Shown here: one piece after another, positions 1 through 7,443 of the stretch
Position numbering within the stretch: position 1 is the first letter of the stretch
Layout of the letters: the number at the start of each line of letters is the position of its first letter
Origin: Motiliproteus sp963974645
GTDB lineage: Bacteria; Pseudomonadota; Gammaproteobacteria; Pseudomonadales; Balneatricaceae
Assembly (NCBI GenBank): GCA_963974645.1
Contig: CAXBEA010000005.1
Span: 1-64,000, forward strand
Length of the DNA: 64,000 nucleotides
Direction: 5' to 3'
The notes under the pieces: generated by a model
Told to the model about the DNA's origin: nothing
Databases searched by the model: none
What the model saw: the letters and a program-made list of their open reading frames with translations, nothing else
Made by a program: the position numbers and the translations under genes

Positions 1-1160
1 CCCTGGGCGCTGGATCGGCTATCATCCACCCGGTAAAAGCGCTCGGTCAACCGCTCAAGATAATGGGTCTCAATGCCGACTCCAGTGTCGCATACCTCGT
101 AATGGCCACCTTCAGCATCAACCTCCCAACGGATCGTTATCCGCCCCTTCGCAGGGGTGTACTTGACCGCATTGGTTGCCAGATTGGTAAACGCACTCAA
201 TAACTCATGCTCTTGCCCCCGCAGCAGGTAGCGCTCATCGACCTCTAGCTGCAGATCAAGCTGCTTATCCGGCGCCAGGGCCGTGATATCTTCAACCACC
301 TCACGCAACATCCGCCCGATATCGATCGGCAGCTCATCCATCGGCCTGTCGGTCGTTTCGAGCCGTGAGAGCATCAGCATGTCGGTCACCAGATTAGCCA
401 TCCGCTTAGCCTGCCCCTCCATCTGCTGCAACGCCCGCTCAAGCACTGGCTGCTGTCCGGCAAATTGATCCTGAAGGGTTTCCAAATAACCCCGGATCAC
501 CGTCAAGGGTGTGCGCAACTCATGCGATGCGTTGCCGACGAAGTCACGCCGCATCCGCTCCAGATGCTGCAACCGAGTGACATCACGAATAATCATTAAA
601 CGATCGGACTGACCAAACTCGGTCACAGTGAACTGCAACTGGACCCGACTATTGATCGGGGATGCTAACTCCAGCGGCTCGCCAAACTGGCGTCGTTCAA
701 GATAGCGCAGAAAACGGGGGTTTCGGATCAGGTTGGTGATCGGTTCGCCAATATCATCAGGACGCCGCAACCCCAACAAGCGCCGCGCGGAACGATTCCA
801 CCACTCCAGATCGCCACTGGAATCGAGCATAATCACCGCATCCTGGAGCGCCGAGGTCGACTTCTGCACCCGAGCGATCACCTGCCGCAGCTTGTCTTCG
901 GCTTTGCGGTGACGATTCAGCAAGCGATGCAACTCATCAAACAGATCGCCCCAGACCCCCGGTGCTTCTGGCACCTCTCGATGATCGTTTTTATCCAGCC
1001 AGGTCATCAGTCGATACAGCTGCAAGCTGTGCCACAACAGCAGTGCCGTTAGGGCAAAGACCAGCGCCCAGGCAACTTCTCCCTGCCACCAGCCAACCAG
1101 CATGGCTAAGGACAGCCACAGCAGCTGACGCTTAAATTGAGACTTCGGTGACTGGTGCAC
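1..1160 (-). CDS. phoR: phosphate regulon sensor histidine kinase PhoR (3' end cut by window)
   Basis: Membrane sensor kinase that phosphorylates PhoB when phosphate is scarce, probably sensing through PstSCAB-PhoU. The frame is open from about 1160 to the window edge, so the C-terminal end of the ATPase domain is missing. The N-terminus has two hydrophobic stretches and a charged linker. A PAS-like segment follows (LDSSGDLEWWN), then the phosphoacceptor motif NASHELRTPLT with the His codon near 522-524, and an N-box-like TNLATNAVKYTP. I chose a GTG start at 1158-1160 because AAGGA lies about 11 bases upstream; an ATG at 1101-1103 would remove the first membrane segment. It follows phoB on the same strand, as usual for phoBR. 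Family identity is strong; the exact start is uncertain. Confidence 0.9.
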   Translation of the reverse strand, partial: MHQSPKSQFKRQLLWLSLAMLVGWWQGEVAWALVFALTALLLWHSLQLYRLMTWLDKNDHREVPEAPGVWGDLFDELHRLLNRHRKAEDKLRQVIARVQKSTSALQDAVIMLDSSGDLEWWNRSARRLLGLRRPDDIGEPITNLIRNPRFLRYLERRQFGEPLELASPINSRVQLQFTVTEFGQSDRLMIIRDVTRLQHLERMRRDFVGNASHELRTPLTVIRGYLETLQDQFAGQQPVLERALQQMEGQAKRMANLVTDMLMLSRLETTDRPMDELPIDIGRMLREVVEDITALAPDKQLDLQLEVDERYLLRGQEHELLSAFTNLATNAVKYTPAKGRITIRWEVDAEGGHYEVCDTGVGIETHYLERLTERFYRVDDSRSSAQ

Positions 1161-1200
1161 CCCTTGGCGTTTCCTTGTAGCGTTACTATTGATTGACAGG

Positions 1201-1275
1201 TATTGGTTTATAGCTATGGGTTTATAGGTATGGATTTATTGGCATTAGTTTATTGGTACAGACTTATAGGTATTG
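1201..1275. repeat. degenerate tandem repeat spanning the phoB stop and the phoB-phoR gap
   Basis: About five imperfect 12-16 bp units with a shared core (plus strand TATGGGTTTATAGG, minus strand CCAATACCTATAAA). The array begins inside the last codons of phoB, supplies its TAA stop, and fills the gap to phoR. It has no hairpin or T-tract typical of a terminator. It resembles the other short tandem arrays in this window and was probably made by slipped-strand duplication. Confidence 0.7.
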
Positions 1276-1956
1276 GCTGGAAAAGCGATAGCCCATGCCA
1301 CGCACTGTCTGGATCAGCGGTGCGTAATCCCCACCCAGCGCCTTACGCAAGCGACGAATATGCACATCCACCGTCCGCTCCTCGACATAGACATTGCCGC
1401 CCCAGACATAATCGAGTAACTGGCCGCGCGAAAAGGCTCGATCCTGATGGGTCATGAAAAAATTCAGCAGCTTAAACTCGGTCGGCCCCATCTCCAGCGG
1501 CTCGCCAGCCGCAGAGGCCCGATGCGAGATCGGATCCATCGAGAGCCCGTTAACCTCAACGATACTGTCTTCACCCTCGGGGGAGGTCCGGCGCAGTACC
1601 GCTTTAAGTCGTGCAACGAGTTCGCGCGGGGAGAAGGGTTTGGTAATGTAATCATCGGCGCCGGCTTCCAAGCCCAGAACTTTGTTGTTCTCGTCCCCCT
1701 TGGCGGTCAGCATGATAATCGGTATCTCAGCAGTCAGGCTGTCCTTCTTCAGCCGCCGCGCCAGCTCGATCCCGCTAATACCGGGCATCATCCAATCCAG
1801 TAAAATCAGATCCGGGCGCCGATCAACAATCAACGCCATCGCGGCCTGGGCACAGTCGGCCTCCTGGCATTGATAACCCGCCATCTCCAACGCCAATGCC
1901 AACATCTCCCGGATCGGCGCTTCATCATCGACAATAAGTACCCGTTTAAACGACAT
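1264..1956 (-). CDS. phoB: phosphate regulon response regulator PhoB
   Basis: OmpR-family DNA-binding response regulator that activates the Pho regulon after phosphorylation by PhoR. From the ATG at 1956 the protein is 230 aa, close to E. coli PhoB. The receiver domain has the acidic pocket D10-D11-E12, phosphoacceptor D54 (LILLDWMMPG), T84 and K106 (TKPF). The C-terminal winged helix has the recognition-helix region NVYVEERTVDVHIRRLRKAL and the wing TVRGMGYRF. A GTG three codons upstream (1965) is an alternative start; the ATG fits the family length better. A Pho box with a spaced -10 element lies directly upstream, so autoregulation is expected. It is read together with phoR. Confidence 0.96.
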   Translation of the reverse strand: MSFKRVLIVDDEAPIREMLALALEMAGYQCQEADCAQAAMALIVDRRPDLILLDWMMPGISGIELARRLKKDSLTAEIPIIMLTAKGDENNKVLGLEAGADDYITKPFSPRELVARLKAVLRRTSPEGEDSIVEVNGLSMDPISHRASAAGEPLEMGPTEFKLLNFFMTHQDRAFSRGQLLDYVWGGNVYVEERTVDVHIRRLRKALGGDYAPLIQTVRGMGYRFSSQYL

Positions 1957-1990
1957 CAGCCTCACTCTCTACTCTGATTATTACCGATAG

Positions 1991-2024
1991 ATTACACCCG
2001 CTAATTGTGACAATCAGGTTACAG
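1991..2024 (-). promoter_or_regulatory. Pho box and -10 element of phoB
   Basis: The minus strand of 2006-2024 reads CTGTAACCTGATTGTCACA, two TGTNAC-type direct repeats at 11-bp spacing, as in the PhoB consensus CTGTCAT-N4-CTGTCAT. Ten bases after the second repeat is TGTAAT (1991-1996), a good -10 hexamer with the Pho box in place of a -35. The transcript would start near 1984. The box begins only a few bases after the ubiA stop. Confidence 0.8.
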
Positions 2025-2027
2025 CCG

Positions 2028-2822
2028 TTAGCCCATCAGGAGTAAATCCAGAAACAGACCTGAAAACACCAGACTGCCGACCCAGTGATTATTAATAAAA
2101 GCCTGGAAGCAGGCATCAGGATCACGATGACGAATCAAATATTGTTGGTAAACAAATAGCCCAGCCGCCGCAGCCACGCCCAGATAATAACTCAGACCCA
2201 ACCCTAGCTGGGTTCCGAGCAGCAACAGCCCGGCAATAACCAGCAGCTGCAAACCTGCCACCGCAAGCTTGTCTGCATCTCCGAATAATACCGCCGTCGA
2301 TTTAATCCCAATTTTAAGATCGTCTTCACGATCGGTCATCGCATACAGGGTATCGTAAGCGACTGTCCAGATGACATTGATGAAGTAAATCAACCAGGCT
2401 TGCCTGGGGACCTCGCCGGTCTGGGCGCTAAAGGCCATCAGGATCCCCCAGGAAAACGCGGCCCCAAGCACCACTTGCGGGAAGTAGGTGTAGCGCTTCA
2501 TAAACGGGTAGATCGCCGCCAATCCTGCCTGGCTACTCACGCTGCCTGAAGGCAGGGGGCGGTTACGGGTACGGGCGACATGGCCATCCAAACCACGGTC
2601 GGCAAAGTCATTGATGACACAGCCCGCAGAGCGCATCAGTACGACCCCGGCGACAAAGATCAGCAGCAGATCCCAGTCCGGCACCCCTTGCGCGGCCACC
2701 CACAGCGCCCAGAGTGTGGGCCAAAGCAGTAGATAGATACCGACCGGCTTATCCAATCTCATCAATTGAATCAAGCCTACTAGCTTAGTAGGCTGATCGG
2801 TTGTGGCGGTAGAAAGGCTCAT
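2028..2822 (-). CDS. ubiA: 4-hydroxybenzoate octaprenyltransferase UbiA, internally shortened
   Basis: Membrane prenyltransferase that joins 4-hydroxybenzoate to the polyprenyl chain in ubiquinone synthesis. Both Asp-rich motifs are present: VINDFADRGLDGHVARTRNRP and AYDTLYAMTDREDDLKIG. The protein is 264 aa, against about 290 for E. coli UbiA. The missing length is in one place: between LPSGSV and YPFMKRY there are about 9 residues (SSQAGLAAI) where E. coli UbiA has about 40, so roughly 31 residues covering the third and much of the fourth membrane helix are absent. The frame stays open. It follows ubiC in the usual ubiCA order. The family call is certain; activity is open. Confidence 0.93.
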   Translation of the reverse strand: MSLSTATTDQPTKLVGLIQLMRLDKPVGIYLLLWPTLWALWVAAQGVPDWDLLLIFVAGVVLMRSAGCVINDFADRGLDGHVARTRNRPLPSGSVSSQAGLAAIYPFMKRYTYFPQVVLGAAFSWGILMAFSAQTGEVPRQAWLIYFINVIWTVAYDTLYAMTDREDDLKIGIKSTAVLFGDADKLAVAGLQLLVIAGLLLLGTQLGLGLSYYLGVAAAAGLFVYQQYLIRHRDPDACFQAFINNHWVGSLVFSGLFLDLLLMG

Positions 2823-2875
2823 AGTAGCTCAGGTCCATACAGTGGCGAACGACGCTGAAGGTCATTTTTCAGTCG

Positions 2876-3400
2876 CTATTGTAACTGCAGTAACTGCGGG
2901 AGAAAAACTTCGCTAACCAGCAAGGGCTTATGGTCCAGAAGAAATACCGAGCGCCGCGCCCAGACCCGACTTGCAGACGTATAGAGAGGAATCCGTGCCG
3001 TTTCGATGGCACCTCGCTGCATCCCCGGATCGCTGAACAGCAGTTCACCCAAAGGCCTGTCGCCCAGATGGGCCAGTTTCCGATGCCGTCCGGTCAGCGT
3101 CGTCGCTGGAATCAAACTCCGTGCATGCACCCAGGGCTGGCCGCAGCCGAACAAACGTACTTCGCGGATCAAAACCTGCAACCGCGGATCGATCTTCAAC
3201 GCCCGGGCTTCAGAAAGATTAGGATGCCCCCACCCCTGCGCGACCAGCTCAACCCGAAAATCCCCTCCAGAGCGCGCCAGCAACCGCGCCGTCAACGAGC
3301 CGGAATCTAGTAACCAGCCACGTGGCAACGGCAGACAGGGGCTGCGTCGATAACTACGCCAGCGTACCGCCAAGGGCTGTCGACAAAGGGTTGGAAGCAC
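2876..3400 (-). CDS. ubiC: chorismate lyase UbiC
   Basis: Soluble enzyme that releases pyruvate from chorismate to give 4-hydroxybenzoate, the first step specific to ubiquinone synthesis. At 174 aa it is close to the family length (about 165). Recognisable segments are LTARL near residue 38, LIREVRLFGCGQPWVHARSL with the conserved Arg of the active site, LGELLF and the C-terminal RRSVFLLDHKPLLVSEVFLP. It is 53 bp upstream of ubiA on the same strand, so both probably share a transcript, with the HU gene diverging on the other side. Confidence 0.93.
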   Translation of the reverse strand: MLPTLCRQPLAVRWRSYRRSPCLPLPRGWLLDSGSLTARLLARSGGDFRVELVAQGWGHPNLSEARALKIDPRLQVLIREVRLFGCGQPWVHARSLIPATTLTGRHRKLAHLGDRPLGELLFSDPGMQRGAIETARIPLYTSASRVWARRSVFLLDHKPLLVSEVFLPQLLQLQ

Positions 3401-3572
3401 GATAGAGCGAGCCTTATTTAGGATTACGCAGGAGACAGAGGCGCAGAGAATGCTTTATCCAGGGCCTGCTTTCAAGATTACAGAGGTTTTTGAGCTAAAT
3501 TTAGCTTTGCCTTTGGCTAAGGGGCCTGATTTAATGACCCGATCCCTAAAAAAGGAACACCCAGGAGTGAAC

Positions 3573-3848
3573 ATGCAGAAAGCGGAATTGATAGCCCAGA
3601 TCGCCGAGCAGGCGGGTTTGACCAAGACTGAAGCTCAGGCAGCACTGAACGCCATCACCGACAGCATCACTGATGCACTGTCTCGTGGTGATTCCGTCAG
3701 CCTGATCGGCTTTGGCACCTTCGAACAACGCCACCGTGCAGCTCGCCAGGGGCGCAATCCACAAACCGGCGCAGCCATCCAGATTGCGGCAGCCAATAGC
3801 GTTGGCTTCAAGCCAGGAAAAGCACTCAAGGATGCAGTAAACGCCTAG
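3573..3848 (+). CDS. HU-family DNA-binding protein
   Basis: Small histone-like protein that bends and compacts DNA as a dimer. The product is 91 aa, from the ATG at 3573, with AGGAG at 3563-3567 as ribosome binding site; the longer open frame upstream is not needed. The N-terminal helices are MQKAELIAQIAEQAGLTKTE, the GFGTFEQRHRAARQGRNPQTG arm carries the DNA-intercalating region, and the C-terminus FKPGKALKDAVN is typical. The upstream region (3401-3572) contains a perfect palindrome AGCTAAATTTAGCT at 3493-3506 of unknown role. A strong terminator follows. HU rather than IHF is favoured by the length and the arm sequence. Confidence 0.93.
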   Translation: MQKAELIAQIAEQAGLTKTEAQAALNAITDSITDALSRGDSVSLIGFGTFEQRHRAARQGRNPQTGAAIQIAAANSVGFKPGKALKDAVNA

Positions 3849-3889
3849 TTTACTGCCAGGCTTCGCCGTCATCTGTCGATGAGGCGCTG

Positions 3890-3915
3890 AAGGCCGTATT
3901 AGCTACGGCCTTTTT
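3890..3915 (+). terminator. rho-independent terminator after the HU gene
   Basis: A 9-bp stem AAGGCCGTA / TACGGCCTT with a 5-base loop, followed by TTT and C. It is placed between the convergent HU and phoU genes. The stretch 3916-4031 shows nothing else. Confidence 0.85.
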
Positions 3916-4031
3916 CATTCCAGTAAAAATACTCCTCGTCAGCCTATTAATCTCCGGTGTCGAAGTTATTATCTGAATTTTCGCAGGTATAAAACCTCGC
4001 CCTATAACACACAGCATTAAACTCCTAAAAC

Positions 4032-4751
4032 TTATCCCTTAATCGTCTGTTTGATCTCTTTCAGGCTGCTATGGCTGACATTAACCCCCTTCACCAGATA
4101 GATCAGATGCTGGCTGATATTACGGCTCAGGTCGCCGATCCGCTCCAGACTGCGCAAGACCCAGATCACATTCAACACCCGGCTGATACTGCGCGGGTCT
4201 TCCATCATGTAGGTAATTAACGAACGCATCGCGGTCTTATAAGCATCATCGACATCACGGTCCTTCTTCGCCACCCTGTAGGCCATATCGATATCGTAAC
4301 GGGCAAAGGCGGTCAGGGTTTCGGAAACCATCTCTCTAATTAGACTGCCAATCTGGCGTATCTCATTGTAACCCCGCGGAGACTCTCCCTCGTTTGCCAA
4401 GGCGATCGCGTGCTTGGCAATCCCCGAGGATTCATCACCGATCCGTTCCAGATCGTTGACCGCCCGGCTGATCGCAACGATCAGCCGCAGGTCACCGGCA
4501 GCAGGTTGACGCCTGGCGATGATTCGGGTGCACTGCTCTTCGATCTCGATATCCCAGGCATTAATCTGCTCATCGGCCTTGAGCGCGCGCTCGGCCAAGT
4601 CTATGTCGCCCTCAACCAACGCATCCAAAGCCTGGTTTAGCTGGGTTTCGGCAATCCCCCCCATGGTCATCAGGTGGCTCTTGATCGCCTCCAGTTCGGT
4701 GTTGAACTGTTGCGAGATATGGTCGGTATGCGCGTCTTTATTGAAAGCCAT
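4032..4751 (-). CDS. phoU: phosphate signalling protein PhoU
   Basis: Peripheral negative regulator that links PstSCAB transport state to PhoR and dampens Pho signalling. At 239 aa it has the family length and is all-helical with two repeated PhoU domains. These carry the metal-binding E/D motifs around DLERIGDESSGIAKHA in the first domain and SLERIGDLSRNISQHLIYLVKG in the second. It is the last gene of the pst cluster, 14 bp after pstB, the normal position. Confidence 0.96.
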   Translation of the reverse strand: MAFNKDAHTDHISQQFNTELEAIKSHLMTMGGIAETQLNQALDALVEGDIDLAERALKADEQINAWDIEIEEQCTRIIARRQPAAGDLRLIVAISRAVNDLERIGDESSGIAKHAIALANEGESPRGYNEIRQIGSLIREMVSETLTAFARYDIDMAYRVAKKDRDVDDAYKTAMRSLITYMMEDPRSISRVLNVIWVLRSLERIGDLSRNISQHLIYLVKGVNVSHSSLKEIKQTIKG

Positions 4752-4765
4752 CGGTTAATCCCCTC

Positions 4766-5680
4766 TTAGCCGTAACGTCCAGTTATATAGTCCTCGGTCT
4801 GCTTCTTCTGCGGCGTGGTAAAGAGCGCATCGGTCGCACCGAACTCGATCAAATCGCCCATATACATAAAGGCGGTGTAGTCAGAAACCCGGGCTGCTTG
4901 CTGCATATTATGGGTGACGATAACGATGCTGAACTCTTTCTTCAGCTCATGAATCAACTCTTCGATCTTCAGGGTCGAGATCGGATCCAGCGCCGAAGCG
5001 GGTTCATCCAGCAGCAGCACTTCGGGCTTAACCGCGATGGTGCGGGCAATCACTAGACGCTGCTGCTGACCGCCGGACATCCCCAGTGCACTTTCGTGCA
5101 AGCGGTCCTTCACCTCATCCCAGAGTGCAGCCGAGCGCAACGCCCACTCGACGGTATCATCGAGCAGGCGTTTTTTGTTGATACCGTGGATGCGCAGCCC
5201 GTAAGCCACATTCTCATAGATCGTTTTAGGGAAGGGGTTCGGTTTCTGAAACACCATCCCGACTCGGCGGCGCAACTCTGCCACTTCGACATCGCGCTGG
5301 TAGATATTATTCTCTTCCAGCAGAATCTGGCCCTCGATCCGGCAGAAGTCGACCAGATCATTCATCCGATTGAAACAGCGCAGCAGGGTGGATTTACCGC
5401 ACCCGCTGGGGCCGATAAAGGCGGTTACCCGGTTCTTAGGGATATCCATGCTGATGTCGTTAAGCGCCTGCTTGGCACCGTAATACAGGTTCAGATTTCG
5501 CACCTGCAACGCAATAGTTTCCTGTGACAGGTCTAGCTGCGCTGAGTTACGACGAATTGAACTGATATCGATACGGTGACTCTTTTTCTTCGCGCCTTTT
5601 TTATCAGCTTGGATTACATCCTGTGCAGCCGTATCTGACGCATCATTATCGAGTGTTTCTGGGGTCAAAATCGTTGCCAT
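4766..5680 (-). CDS. pstB: phosphate ABC transporter ATP-binding protein PstB
   Basis: ATPase that drives the PstSCAB high-affinity phosphate importer. Walker A is GPSGCGKS (residues 90-97), Q-loop Q145 (VFQKPNPFP), signature MSGGQQQR (201-208) and Walker B VLLLDEP (221-227). The first ~50 residues form a charged, Lys-rich extension not needed for the ABC fold and common in Pseudomonas-like PstB; total length is 304 aa. It sits between pstA (16 bp gap) and phoU. Confidence 0.97.
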   Translation of the reverse strand: MATILTPETLDNDASDTAAQDVIQADKKGAKKKSHRIDISSIRRNSAQLDLSQETIALQVRNLNLYYGAKQALNDISMDIPKNRVTAFIGPSGCGKSTLLRCFNRMNDLVDFCRIEGQILLEENNIYQRDVEVAELRRRVGMVFQKPNPFPKTIYENVAYGLRIHGINKKRLLDDTVEWALRSAALWDEVKDRLHESALGMSGGQQQRLVIARTIAVKPEVLLLDEPASALDPISTLKIEELIHELKKEFSIVIVTHNMQQAARVSDYTAFMYMGDLIEFGATDALFTTPQKKQTEDYITGRYG

Positions 5681-5696
5681 GGTTATATCAACTCAA

Positions 5697-7388
5697 TCAG
5701 TGTTCCAGCGCTTTATATTTTTCCCGCAGGCGATTACGGATCGCGACGGCGCTCAGGTTTAAGAGGACGATCACCACCACCAACAGCAGCGCGGTGGCAT
5801 ACACCAGCGGCCGTGCGGCCTCGACATTGGGGCTTTGGAAGCCAACATCGTAGATATGAAAACCCAGGTGCATAAATTTTTGATCCAGATGGACAAAGGG
5901 GTAATTACCATCCAGCGGCAGCGAAGGTGCCAGCTTAACCACCCCCACCAGCATCAGCGGCGCAACCTCGCCGGCAGCACGTGCCACCGCTAAGATCACC
6001 CCGGTCATCATCGCCGGGCTTGCCATCGGCAGTACCACCTTCCACAGCGTCTCGGCCTTGGTGGCCCCCAGCGCCAGCGAGCCTTCACGCAGCGAGCGCG
6101 GAATTCGCGCCAACCCCTCTTCGGTGGCGACGATCACCACCGGCAGGGTCAGCAACGCCAGGGTCAACGACGCCCACATCAGCCCGGGCGTGCCGAAGGT
6201 CGGTGCGGGCAGCGCTTCCGGGAAGAACAGCTGATCAATATTGCCGCCCAGAAAATAGATAAAGAAACCCAGCCCGAACACCCCGTATACGATCGAGGGA
6301 ACACCCGCGAGGTTGTTGACCGCGATCCGGATCAACCGAGTGATCGGTCCCTGCTTGGCGTATTCACGCAGGTACACCGCCGCAACAATACCAAAGGGCG
6401 TCACCAGTATCGCCATCAACAGCACCATCATCACGGTGCCGAAAATCGCCGGAAAGACCCCGCCTTCGGTGTTGGCTTCACGCGGCTCATCGGACATGAA
6501 CTCCCAGAGCTTAGCGCAATAGAAGAACAGTTTCTCTAGCCAGGACATCGCGTTGGGGCGATACGCATGGACGATCTTGCTCAGCGAGATCTCGACCTGC
6601 TGGCCATCGGCCACCTCGGCCACCAGACTGTCACGCTCGATCTGCCCATAGAGCTCAACCAGACGCTGCTGCATCTCCTGATACTCTAGCTCGAGTACCT
6701 CCCGCTCCGAGGCAATATCTGCCTGCTCTGCAGCAGTAAAGCGATCATTAAGCTGCAACCGACGCGTTTTCAGGCGCAAGCGTTCGAACTGGGCGTTGAC
6801 GCTGCCGATCTCATGTTTTTCGATCTGGGTAATCTGTGCGGCGATAGTCTCAGCGCGCTCGAGCCGACGCTGCAACGCATGCCAAAGCTGCTCGTAACTG
6901 GCCAAGTCCTGCCCCGGCTCGAAACTGCCGACGCTCTCATTCTGCTGTTTCAACTGGCGCAGATAACCGTAAAAGTTACCCCACTCGCGGCGCTCGGACA
7001 CAAACAACTGCTCGGGATAGCTAACCCCTTGCAGCCCGGTTTCCAAGACCCAGCGAAAATCGCTGCCGGTCAGATCCCGGTTGCCCACTTTAAGCAGATC
7101 GCGACGGACGAATTCGACCCCCGCCGGTACCTCGATCCCCGCCTCACGCAGCTGAATCGCAGGGTCTTTCTTGGTGCCCGCGACCTCGCCGATAATCTTG
7201 CTGAGAGAACCATCTCGCTCGAGATAATCCGCCTGTAAAATATCGGCTGGCCAAAAGTGCCCCAAGCCCCGTATCGCGATCAGCAGCAGCAGTCCTGCGA
7301 CCATGATCACATTCAGCGCTACCGCCCCGCCTGTTAACCAGACCCAGGGCTGACCGGTTTTCACCCATGCTTTGACGGATACACTCAT
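5697..7388 (-). CDS. pstA: phosphate ABC transporter permease PstA, long form
   Basis: Inner-membrane permease of the phosphate importer. The C-terminal half has six membrane segments and the EAA-type loop that docks PstB (EGLARIPRSLREGSLALGATKAETLWKVVLP). The protein is 563 aa, about twice the 280-300 aa of E. coli PstA. The extra part, residues ~30-300, lies between the first membrane segment and the permease domain and contains a predicted coiled coil rich in Glu, Gln, Arg and Leu (about 150-260), probably periplasmic. Such long PstA and PstC forms occur in Pseudomonas and relatives. It pairs with the equally enlarged PstC just upstream. Confidence 0.95.
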   Translation of the reverse strand: MSVSVKAWVKTGQPWVWLTGGAVALNVIMVAGLLLLIAIRGLGHFWPADILQADYLERDGSLSKIIGEVAGTKKDPAIQLREAGIEVPAGVEFVRRDLLKVGNRDLTGSDFRWVLETGLQGVSYPEQLFVSERREWGNFYGYLRQLKQQNESVGSFEPGQDLASYEQLWHALQRRLERAETIAAQITQIEKHEIGSVNAQFERLRLKTRRLQLNDRFTAAEQADIASEREVLELEYQEMQQRLVELYGQIERDSLVAEVADGQQVEISLSKIVHAYRPNAMSWLEKLFFYCAKLWEFMSDEPREANTEGGVFPAIFGTVMMVLLMAILVTPFGIVAAVYLREYAKQGPITRLIRIAVNNLAGVPSIVYGVFGLGFFIYFLGGNIDQLFFPEALPAPTFGTPGLMWASLTLALLTLPVVIVATEEGLARIPRSLREGSLALGATKAETLWKVVLPMASPAMMTGVILAVARAAGEVAPLMLVGVVKLAPSLPLDGNYPFVHLDQKFMHLGFHIYDVGFQSPNVEAARPLVYATALLLVVVIVLLNLSAVAIRNRLREKYKALEH

Positions 7389-7443
7389 CGGTTGCCGTAC
7401 CTCAAAAAATGCTCAAACAGCGATTCAAATTCAATCAGGGCGA

